This document shows positions 1 through 5,117 of a DNA stretch of 5,117 bases, piece after piece (within the stretch, counting starts at the first letter, position 1; each line of letters opens with the position of its first letter). The stretch covers positions 1-5,117 of the forward strand of contig CAZSFQ010000035.1 of the NCBI GenBank assembly GCA_964606165.1, read 5' to 3'. This DNA comes from UBA4923 sp964606165. Lineage in GTDB: Bacteria; Bacillota; Clostridia; Saccharofermentanales; DTU023. A model generated the notes under the pieces. That model had not been told where the DNA came from. It did no database searches and saw nothing but the letters and a program-made list of their open reading frames with translations. Made by a program: the position numbers and the translations under genes.

Positions 1-1809
1 GGACTGGCTCTTTTCCTTTACGGGATGAACGAGATGAGCGACAGCCTGATGTTGGCGTCAGGATCGCGTCTCAAGGTTGTGATGGAGCGAGTGACCTCGA
101 ATCCCATTAGGGCTGTCCTTCTGGGAGCAGGGATCACGGCTGTTATTCAATCGTCGTCCGCTACGACTGTTATGGTAGTGGGTCTGGTCAATGCTGGTTT
201 GTTACCCTTGGCCCAGACAGTCGGTTTGATAATGGGTGCTAACATCGGAACTACAGTAACTGCCTGGATACTGAGCTTGGGGACCATCCACCTTAATAAT
301 TCATATCTGAGGATATTCAATCCATCTTTTTTCGTCCCCTTGCTCACGGTTCTGGCTGTCACTACAATCTTGTTCTCTAAGGATAACCGCAAGCGTAACA
401 TCAGCCGGATTGCAATTGGATTCGTCATCCTCATGCTGGGAATGCAGACCATGAGCAGTGCGGTTTTGCCGCTTGCAGAGCATGCGTCCTTTCAACGTTT
501 GTTCATTACCTTCTCAAATCCCTGGGTCGGCCTGATTGTTGGCGCTGTTTTGACGGCGGTTATCCAGAGCTCTTCCGCTTCCATCGGGATTTTGCAGGCC
601 TTTTCATTGACCGGAGCCGTCACTTACGGGGCGGCGGTTCCCATTATCATGGGTCAGAACATCGGTACCTGCGTGACCGCCCTCATCAGCAGTATCAACA
701 CGACCAAAAACGCCAAACGCGCCGCCTTGATCCACCTCGTCTTCAATGTCATGGGAACGGTGGTCTTCATGTCAGCCTTTTATCTGGTCGATTACCTGCG
801 TCCCTTCCAGTTTCTTTCCCAGAATCCCAATCCTGTCGACATCGCCATCTTGAACACGGCCTACAAAATCGGCGCCACGGCCCTCTTTTTGCCCTTTCGC
901 AATCAACTGGTCAAATTTGTCACCTGGATTACTCCCGCCAAAGCCGGCGAGGCCTTCGATCCATTCGAGCAGGCCAATGTCTTCGCCGCTCTTGACAGCC
1001 GCTTTCTTGAAACTCCGGGTTTTGCCGTCAGCCAAAGCCGCCAGCTGGTCAACCAGATGGGGGACCTTGTCCAACGGCAGTACGCCGTGTGCGTCAACCT
1101 GATTAACCAGTTTGACGGGCAAAAGTACCGGGACGGCCGCGCCATGGAAGACCTGGTCGACCAGTATGAAGACCGGCTGGGTACCTACATGGTTCAAATC
1201 AGGGCCCGGCAGCTGACGGATCGGGAGAAGCGCGAGCTGACCCTTCTCATGCAAAGTTTGAGTGACTTCGAGCGGATGTCGGATCATGCCTTGAGCCTGG
1301 CCTATTCAGCCAAGGAGATGAGTGAGAAACAGATCGTCTTTTCGGATGCCGCCATCGACGAACTGGCCGTCTATACCCTGGCTGTCAACCGCCTCATCGA
1401 TATTACGGTTCAGGCCTTTGTCAATGACGAGATGGAACTGGCCATGCATGTGGAGCCGCTGGAGGAAGTGATCGATAATCTGACGGACGAACTGCAGGCC
1501 CGCCATGTCCAAAGACTGCAGGACGGACGCTGCACACTGGAGCTGGGATTTGTCTACATGGATATTCTGACCAGCATGGAGCGGATCGCTGACCACTGTT
1601 CCAATATCGCGGTCAGCATGATCGAGCTGTCACGCGACAGCCTGGATCATCACGCCTTCTTGCAGAGCTTTCGCAAGGAGGAGATGTTTGGGTTCATGTT
1701 CGAGGACTACAAGTCAAGCTACCAGCTTCCCGGACTGCCGCAGTCGGACTACGCGGAACAGCTTTCACTGGAGGAGACCATCGCGGACCAGGACCCGGGT
1801 CCCGGCTAA
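1..1809 (+). CDS. Na+/phosphate cotransporter family protein with C-terminal PhoU-like domain (5' end cut by window)
   Basis: Membrane symporter expected to move inorganic phosphate together with Na+ (Na/Pi-cotransporter family, bacterial NptA/YjbB group). The open frame runs in from base 1 and reads GLALFLYGMNEMSDSL, the usual N-terminal signature of the family, so the ATG at 25 is internal and probably only some 10-20 residues are missing. Counting from base 1 there are 602 residues. The two inverted-topology halves are clear: QSSSATT at about residue 50 with GANIGTT at 79-85, then QSSSAS at about 189 with GQNIGTC at 218-224. These QSSS motifs are the family's substrate/Na+ site. Hydrophobic segments end near residue 300. 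From about 340 to 555 the chain is a charged, helical PhoU-like region (VSQSRQLVNQMG, then LSDFERMSDHA and MERIADHCSNIA), thought in this family to act in regulation. The stop codon overlaps the convergent gene. Substrate direction (uptake or export) cannot be read from sequence. Confidence 0.93.
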   Translation, partial: GLALFLYGMNEMSDSLMLASGSRLKVVMERVTSNPIRAVLLGAGITAVIQSSSATTVMVVGLVNAGLLPLAQTVGLIMGANIGTTVTAWILSLGTIHLNNSYLRIFNPSFFVPLLTVLAVTTILFSKDNRKRNISRIAIGFVILMLGMQTMSSAVLPLAEHASFQRLFITFSNPWVGLIVGAVLTAVIQSSSASIGILQAFSLTGAVTYGAAVPIIMGQNIGTCVTALISSINTTKNAKRAALIHLVFNVMGTVVFMSAFYLVDYLRPFQFLSQNPNPVDIAILNTAYKIGATALFLPFRNQLVKFVTWITPAKAGEAFDPFEQANVFAALDSRFLETPGFAVSQSRQLVNQMGDLVQRQYAVCVNLINQFDGQKYRDGRAMEDLVDQYEDRLGTYMVQIRARQLTDREKRELTLLMQSLSDFERMSDHALSLAYSAKEMSEKQIVFSDAAIDELAVYTLAVNRLIDITVQAFVNDEMELAMHVEPLEEVIDNLTDELQARHVQRLQDGRCTLELGFVYMDILTSMERIADHCSNIAVSMIELSRDSLDHHAFLQSFRKEEMFGFMFEDYKSSYQLPGLPQSDYAEQLSLEETIADQDPGPG

Positions 1810-2123
1810 TTCTCGATTTTCTCGCCTTGAAAGGTGCCCGTCTTGGACATGGCGGTCAGGGTGCCGCTGATGGTTTTGCCATCTTCGGCCAAAGTCCCTT
1901 CCAGCGCGACGGTGACGGAAAAAACGACGAAGCTCATCGAAGTCTCAAGCGTGAAATGATTGCCGTCGATCCTGCCATTGACGATGTCGTAGTCTTTGCC
2001 GGATTTCTCGTCGTGCATGACACCATGGAAGGTGTCACCTTCCACCTGGATCTCATTGACGCTCGGCAGCTCGCCAAAGGACGTGTGTGCCGTAATCTTC
2101 CATTTTCCCTGCAGAGGATGCAT
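1806..2123 (-). CDS. Small predicted beta-barrel (lipocalin-like) protein, function unknown
   Basis: A 105-residue protein that I do not recognise as a named family. It has no signal peptide, membrane segment or cysteine, so it is probably cytoplasmic. The pattern is short beta-strands separated by Gly/Asp turns: GKWKI near the start, VEGDTFHGVM at 27-36, VNGRIDGNHFTL in the middle, then EGTLAEDGKTISGTL and TGTFQGEKI at the end. The repeated G-D/G-K-x-F/I-x-G turns suggest a small antiparallel barrel built of two similar halves, as in lipocalin-like or ligand-binding domains; this is an inference from pattern only. The start ATG at 2123 is preceded by a purine-rich stretch AAGGAAAGGA about 8 bases upstream, which supports it. 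It lies 45 bases after hppA on the same strand and has no visible promoter of its own, so co-transcription with hppA is likely. Its TAG stop overlaps by 4 bases the TAA stop of the convergent phosphate transporter gene. Confidence 0.8.
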   Translation of the reverse strand: MHPLQGKWKITAHTSFGELPSVNEIQVEGDTFHGVMHDEKSGKDYDIVNGRIDGNHFTLETSMSFVVFSVTVALEGTLAEDGKTISGTLTAMSKTGTFQGEKIEN

Positions 2124-2168
2124 GATAATATTCCTTTCCTTGCCATGTTGGCCGGCGCGGACCGCCCT

Positions 2169-4226
2169 TTATCCGAAAAGGGAGAAGGCGGCGAACAGGG
2201 CCGCGGCCAGTGAAGAGACCAGGGAGACGACCGTGATCTGCGTGTTGATGGAGGGGCCGGCCGTGTCTTTAAAGGGATCGCCGACGGTGTCGCCAATGAT
2301 GGTGGCCTTGTGGGCTTCCGATCCCTTTCCGCCGAAATGGCCAGCCTCGACATATTTTTTTGCATTGTCCCACATGCCGCCCGCGTTGCTCATGAGAAGG
2401 GCCAGCAGGACACCGCTCATGATATTGCCGGCCAGGTAGCCGGCAATGGCCGTGACTCCGCCGATGAAGCCGACGAGCAGGGTGACCCCGATGGCCATGA
2501 TGCCGGCGGGCAGGAGCTCTTTCAGGGCGCCAACGGTGGCGATGTCGATGCAGCGGTTGTAATCGGGCTCAACGCCCGGCTCGCCTTCTTTCAGGCCCGG
2601 GATTTCATCGAACTGGCGGTGGATCTCATTAACCATGCGGTCGGCGTTGCGGTTGACACCCATCATCAGCATGGCCGAAAAGACTGCCGGCACGCCGACA
2701 CCTACGATCATGCCGAAAAAGACCAGGGGGTCGAGAATATCGAAACCGGCCAGGACATCGGTGCCCATGATATTGGCCAGGGTCTCGCGGTAGGCGGCGA
2801 GAAGGGCGATGACGGTCAGGCCGGCCGCGCCGATCGAAAAACCTTTGGTGATGGCCTTGGCAGTATTGCCTGCGGCGTCCAGTTCGTCGGTGACAGCGAG
2901 CACCTTCTCGCCAAGGCCGCTCATTTCACTCAGGCCGCGCGCGTTGTCAACGATGGGCCCGTAAGCGTCATTGGCTGTGACCATGCCGATGATGGAGAGC
3001 ATGCCGACAGCGGACAGTGCAATGCCGTAGACAGCGTAATCGGCGCCCAGGGGTTGGCATATCATGTAGGCGGCGAGCGCGGCGCCGCCGATCCCGATCA
3101 GGGAGGGAAAGCTTGACAGCAAGCCGTTGCTGAAGCCGGACAGGATGGTGAAGGCGGGGCCCTGCTGGGAAATACGGGCGACAGCCTTGACACGCTTGCC
3201 TTCATCCGAGGTGAAGAGCTCGGATGAAAAGCCGATGACCGTGCCGGCCAGAAGGCCGACCATGGCGGCTCCCCAGAGGCGGATTTCAAAGTTGAAAAAA
3301 TAAGTGCCAAGCAGGGTGAGAATGAAGAAGAGCCCTGTCGTGATATAGGTGCCGCGGTTAAGGGCCCGGCCGGGGCTCCCCTTTTCCTTGACATTGGAGA
3401 AGAAGACGCCTGCCATGGATGCCAGAAGACCCATGGCGGACGTCATGAAAATAAAGGGAATCTGTTCAAGGTCGAGGGCGAGGACAAGGGCAGCGGCGAT
3501 GGCCGCTACATTTGAATCAAAAAGATCGGCTCCCATCCCGGCTACGTCACCGACATTGTCGCCGACATTGTCGGCGATAACGGCGGGGTTCCTCGGATCA
3601 TCTTCCGGAATGCCCAGCTCAACTTTGCCTGTCAGGTCGGCGGCGATGTCAGCCGTCTTGGTGAAAATGCCGCCCCCCGCCTTGGCGAAAAGCGCCAGCG
3701 AGCTGGCTCCGAAACTGAAGGCCAGCAGGAAGTTTGGATTATGGGGGAAGATCAAATAGACAATCGATGTGCCCAGAAGGCAGGTTCCGACGATAGCCAG
3801 ACCCATGACAGCGCCTCCGCGAAAGCCCGAGCGGTAGGCGTGCGTCAGGCCGCGTTCCGCGGCTGAGGCCGTCTTGACATTGGCGATGGTTGCCACCCGC
3901 ATGCCGACATAGCCGGCCATACCCGAAAAGACCGCGCCGAAGATGTAGCAGATCCCCATGGCAAGATTGCTGACAACCGAACTGGTCTGCCAGATGGGTG
4001 GCAGGAAGAGGACAATAATGACGGTCGTCACAAGGATAAAACGGGCCAGCACCCTGTTTTCTGTTTTGAGGAAGGCCATGGCTCCGTCCCGGATCAGTTT
4101 TCCGAAGCGGTCGATTTCCTTGTTGGCGCTTGGCAGCTTCTTGATGTAGAGATAGAAGTAGAAGCCGATCGCGAAAGAGCCGAGGGAAACCGCGATGGCA
4201 ACGATTGGCCAGAAAGCCCAGTCCAT
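2169..4226 (-). CDS. hppA: Membrane-bound proton-translocating pyrophosphatase, K+-independent type
   Basis: Integral membrane enzyme (685 residues, normal length, about 16 membrane helices) that hydrolyses Mg-pyrophosphate to two phosphates and pumps H+ out of the cytoplasm. The active site is complete compared with plant vacuolar PPase from memory: K190, D193, D197, K201 and E208 in the TKTADIAADLTGKVE stretch; D223 and D227 in DNVGDNVGD; D427, N454, K623; and D646, D650, K653, D654 in GDTVGDPFKDTAGP. K457 and T460 in GNTAKAIT are the pair that marks K+-independent enzymes; known Na+-pumping members need K+, so H+ pumping is expected. Coupling residues are unusual: K182 replaces the common Arg (R5.50), D237 the gate Glu (E6.53), and T665 the helix-16 Lys (K16.50); D234 (D6.50) is kept. 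The start is set at 4226 because GGAGG lies 6 bases upstream and MDWAFWPIVA begins the first helix; the in-frame ATG at 4283 would add 19 unlikely residues. The downstream small gene probably shares its transcript. Confidence 0.96.
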   Translation of the reverse strand: MDWAFWPIVAIAVSLGSFAIGFYFYLYIKKLPSANKEIDRFGKLIRDGAMAFLKTENRVLARFILVTTVIIVLFLPPIWQTSSVVSNLAMGICYIFGAVFSGMAGYVGMRVATIANVKTASAAERGLTHAYRSGFRGGAVMGLAIVGTCLLGTSIVYLIFPHNPNFLLAFSFGASSLALFAKAGGGIFTKTADIAADLTGKVELGIPEDDPRNPAVIADNVGDNVGDVAGMGADLFDSNVAAIAAALVLALDLEQIPFIFMTSAMGLLASMAGVFFSNVKEKGSPGRALNRGTYITTGLFFILTLLGTYFFNFEIRLWGAAMVGLLAGTVIGFSSELFTSDEGKRVKAVARISQQGPAFTILSGFSNGLLSSFPSLIGIGGAALAAYMICQPLGADYAVYGIALSAVGMLSIIGMVTANDAYGPIVDNARGLSEMSGLGEKVLAVTDELDAAGNTAKAITKGFSIGAAGLTVIALLAAYRETLANIMGTDVLAGFDILDPLVFFGMIVGVGVPAVFSAMLMMGVNRNADRMVNEIHRQFDEIPGLKEGEPGVEPDYNRCIDIATVGALKELLPAGIMAIGVTLLVGFIGGVTAIAGYLAGNIMSGVLLALLMSNAGGMWDNAKKYVEAGHFGGKGSEAHKATIIGDTVGDPFKDTAGPSINTQITVVSLVSSLAAALFAAFSLFG

Positions 4227-4232
4227 AAATAA

Positions 4233-4237
4233 CCTCC
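4233..4237 (-). promoter_or_regulatory. Ribosome binding site fixing the hppA start
   Basis: On the minus strand GGAGG stands 6 bases before the ATG at 4226. The earlier in-frame ATG at 4283 lacks a comparable site, so this decides the start of the pyrophosphatase. Confidence 0.85.
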
Positions 4238-4255
4238 GTCCGTTTAAATCGGATG

Positions 4256-4273
4256 CTTCATCATAACATGAAG
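4256..4273 (-). promoter_or_regulatory. Possible hppA promoter -10 region within a small inverted repeat
   Basis: On the minus strand, CTTCAT and ATGAAG form a perfect 6-bp inverted repeat with a 6-base centre. It encloses TATGAT (4260-4265), a five-of-six match to the -10 consensus, about 34 bases before the hppA start codon. At the expected distance upstream there is only a T-run, not a good -35 box, so the promoter would be weak or activator-dependent. The position between the upstream terminator and the hppA ribosome binding site is right for a promoter. The call is tentative. Confidence 0.3.
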
Positions 4274-4281
4274 ATTTGCGC

Positions 4282-4309
4282 AAAAAAGAGGATGTGGCGC
4301 ACCCTCTTT
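4282..4309 (-). terminator. Probable intrinsic terminator of the nitroreductase gene
   Basis: Read on the minus strand, AAAGAGG (4309-4303) pairs perfectly with CCTCTTT (4291-4285). An inner GTG/CAC pairing of three more base pairs is possible. The second arm runs into six T residues (4287-4282). It starts 24 bases after the nitroreductase stop at 4334 and lies before the hppA start. The stem is short and half A-T, so termination may be partial. It suggests the nitroreductase and hppA are mostly separate transcription units. Confidence 0.62.
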
Positions 4310-4333
4310 CAGATCTTTTGCACCCAAAAGAAG

Positions 4334-4888
4334 CTAGTCAAAAACGCGTATGAATTCCGGCTGACCAGTGTGCGGCACTTTTTGCGCCGCCCCATGACCG
4401 ATCGCGATGGCGATGCAGAAGCGTTCGTCTTCTTCCATCTCCAGGAGGGACCGGCAGTTTTCGGGGTCATCCAACTTGAAGGCCAGGCGGGGCATACCGA
4501 GGATGACGCTCGAAAGCCCCATGGACTGAGCCGCGATCGCCAGGGTCTGGACGGCGATGCCGGCATCAAGATCAGCCCAGGATGTGTCCTTGGCGCTGAT
4601 GACAACTACCAGCGGCGCCCCGTAAAAAAAGCTGTCTGACTGCCGCCTGGCCATGGTCTCTTTCATTTCGGCATCACAAAAATGGAAGATCCGTCCGTCC
4701 ATGGCTTTCATCAGCTCTTTGTCGGTGATGAAAGAATAGCGGAGCTCCTGCCGGTTGCGTGCGGTGGGCGCGGCCAGAACCGCCTGTTTCAGTCCTTCTG
4801 TTTGGGGCGGGGACAGGGCCTGGTCTGTATAAGCGCGGATACTGCTGCGCTGCAGGATGTGGTCAAGGGTAAAGTTTGATCCAGTCAT
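4334..4888 (-). CDS. Nitroreductase family flavoprotein
   Basis: A soluble, probably FMN-binding oxidoreductase of the nitroreductase fold, usually dimeric and NAD(P)H-dependent. The true substrate cannot be read from sequence. The 184 residues match the short members of the family. RSSIRAYTD (14-22) is the N-terminal phosphate-binding motif of the flavin site; LAAPTARNRQ (39-48) holds the conserved Asn region; FFYGAPLVVVISA (87-99) is the central strand; DLDAGIAVQTLAIAAQSMGL (106-125) is the long dimer-interface helix typical of the family; and AIAIGHGA (160-167) is the final core strand. The start ATG at 4888 has a very strong GGAGGAGG 8 bases upstream, and a promoter lies just beyond. A likely terminator follows the gene. 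Alternatives within the fold, such as an enoate, dehalogenase-like or iodotyrosine-type enzyme, are not excluded, but nothing here points to them. Confidence 0.92.
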   Translation of the reverse strand: MTGSNFTLDHILQRSSIRAYTDQALSPPQTEGLKQAVLAAPTARNRQELRYSFITDKELMKAMDGRIFHFCDAEMKETMARRQSDSFFYGAPLVVVISAKDTSWADLDAGIAVQTLAIAAQSMGLSSVILGMPRLAFKLDDPENCRSLLEMEEDERFCIAIAIGHGAAQKVPHTGQPEFIRVFD

Positions 4889-4896
4889 AATTCTTT

Positions 4897-4904
4897 CCTC
4901 CTCC
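4897..4904 (-). promoter_or_regulatory. Strong ribosome binding site of the nitroreductase gene
   Basis: The minus strand reads GGAGGAGG, ending 8 bases before the ATG at 4888. It is an extended match to the anti-Shine-Dalgarno sequence and supports both the start codon and efficient translation. Confidence 0.85.
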
Positions 4905-4908
4905 AGTG

Positions 4909-4936
4909 ATTATAATACGGAAAACAGAAGAATCAA
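4909..4936 (-). promoter_or_regulatory. Predicted sigma-70/sigma-A promoter of the nitroreductase gene
   Basis: On the minus strand, TTGATT (4936-4931) is separated by 16 bases from a perfect TATAAT (4914-4909), 21 bases before the nitroreductase start codon. The -10 box is ideal and the -35 box is a four-of-six match. Transcription would begin very near the ribosome binding site, giving a short leader. Confidence 0.6.
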
Positions 4937-5042
4937 CCGACCGGAAATTTAACGAAAAATACGCGCCGAGGAAGAAATGTATAAATATTCTTGAATGAAA
5001 AAATATATTCTATATATCTCTAGAAGTAAACGGAAAGGCCTA
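4937..5042. other. AT-rich intergenic stretch without a convincing gene
   Basis: Between the leftward nitroreductase promoter and the rightward promoter near the edge, GC content drops to about 25% (counted over 4981-5040), against 50% or more in the genes. Only very short frames without a usable ribosome binding site occur. The stretch fits a regulatory spacer between two divergent transcription units. Confidence 0.6.
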
Positions 5043-5071
5043 TTGACATACTTATATTTAATTAGTATTAT
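5043..5071 (+). promoter_or_regulatory. Strong predicted sigma-70/sigma-A promoter pointing out of the window
   Basis: A perfect TTGACA (5043-5048) is followed after exactly 17 bases by TATTAT (5066-5071), a five-of-six -10 box, in AT-rich DNA. No start codon with a ribosome binding site follows before base 5117, so the driven gene must start beyond the right edge, divergent from the nitroreductase. Confidence 0.65.
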
Positions 5072-5082
5072 CAGGATACTAA
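5062..5082. promoter_or_regulatory. Perfect 7-bp inverted repeat over the -10 box, candidate operator
   Basis: TTAGTAT (5062-5068) and ATACTAA (5076-5082) are exact inverted copies with a 7-base centre. The left arm covers the first half of the -10 box, and the right arm falls around the expected transcription start. This is the classic placement for a dimeric repressor. A further ATACT half-site lies at 5048-5052, between -35 and -10, inverted relative to AGTAT at 5064-5068. The regulator cannot be named from the sequence. Confidence 0.5.
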
Positions 5083-5117
5083 ATTCGCTGACCAAGGCAA
5101 TCTAAAGAACTACCAAG

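Noticed and set aside
772..1287. 171-codon minus-strand frame inside the phosphate transporter gene
   Set aside because: It is a shadow of the PhoU-containing coding sequence, without a recognisable domain or ribosome binding site.
2124..2168. Possible terminator in the 45 bases between hppA and the small gene
   Set aside because: Only a short GC-rich pairing (GGCG/CGCC) without a following T-run is visible, so read-through into the small gene is more likely.
2310..3116. 268-codon open frame on the + strand inside hppA
   Set aside because: It lies antisense to a well-conserved gene, is biased in composition (rich in Asp, Gly, His and Ala as expected from the reverse of hppA codons), and matches no recognisable family.
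3549..3574. Tandem 12-bp direct repeat (CGACATTGTCGC / CGACATTGTCGG)
   Set aside because: It encodes the conserved DNVGDNVGD catalytic motif of the pyrophosphatase, so the protein explains the repeat.
4227..4283. N-terminal extension of the pyrophosphatase from an ATG at 4283
   Set aside because: The extra 19 residues are polar and unlike the family start, they run through the likely promoter and RBS, and the ATG at 4226 has GGAGG at ideal spacing.
4995..5105. 36-codon + strand frame starting MKKYILYIS, preceded by a five-codon frame MYKYS at 4978
   Set aside because: The longer frame has no ribosome binding site at proper distance and runs through the strong promoter and dyad. The AT-rich codons look like chance translation of intergenic DNA. 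A leader peptide cannot be excluded but has no support.

Overview
This is a bacterial chromosomal window of about 5.1 kb. It carries four protein-coding genes and an AT-rich regulatory region at the right edge. No RNA gene, insertion sequence or CRISPR array was seen. Coding DNA is moderately GC-rich, roughly 50-58% in the stretches I counted. Translation starts follow strong purine-rich ribosome binding sites (GGAGG, GGAGGAGG), and the promoter-like sites fit the vegetative sigma-70/sigma-A consensus. A membrane pyrophosphatase, a Na+/phosphate symporter and a small flavin nitroreductase together suit an anaerobic or fermentative bacterium, perhaps of the Clostridia. That placement is an inference from style and gene content, not a proof.

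Layout. Positions 1-1809 (+) encode a Na+/phosphate cotransporter of the NptA/YjbB type with a C-terminal PhoU-like helical domain; its 5' end lies outside the window. It converges on a block of three minus-strand genes and shares four bases with the first of them. Read in their own direction, the three are: a nitroreductase-family flavoprotein (4888-4334), a membrane-bound proton-pumping pyrophosphatase, hppA (4226-2169), and a 105-residue predicted beta-barrel protein of unknown function (2123-1806). A probable intrinsic terminator (4282-4309) separates the nitroreductase from hppA. The small gene follows hppA by only 45 bases and is probably co-transcribed with it. Positions 4889-5117 hold no convincing gene. 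They contain the nitroreductase promoter and, pointing right, a very good promoter whose -10 box is covered by a perfect 7-bp inverted repeat. This probably controls a gene just beyond the window.

How the genes may work together. The pyrophosphatase hydrolyses pyrophosphate to two phosphates and stores the energy as a proton gradient. The symporter moves phosphate across the same membrane with Na+. A shared phosphate/pyrophosphate theme is plausible, but the genes are convergent, not one operon.

The most notable point is the pyrophosphatase itself. All catalytic residues I could align are present, as are the Lys/Thr pair that marks K+-independent enzymes. However, three residues of the coupling region and ion gate differ from the usual ones (Arg to Lys, Glu to Asp, Lys to Thr). 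This suggests a divergent H+-PPase lineage. I found no evidence of a wholly new multi-gene system.
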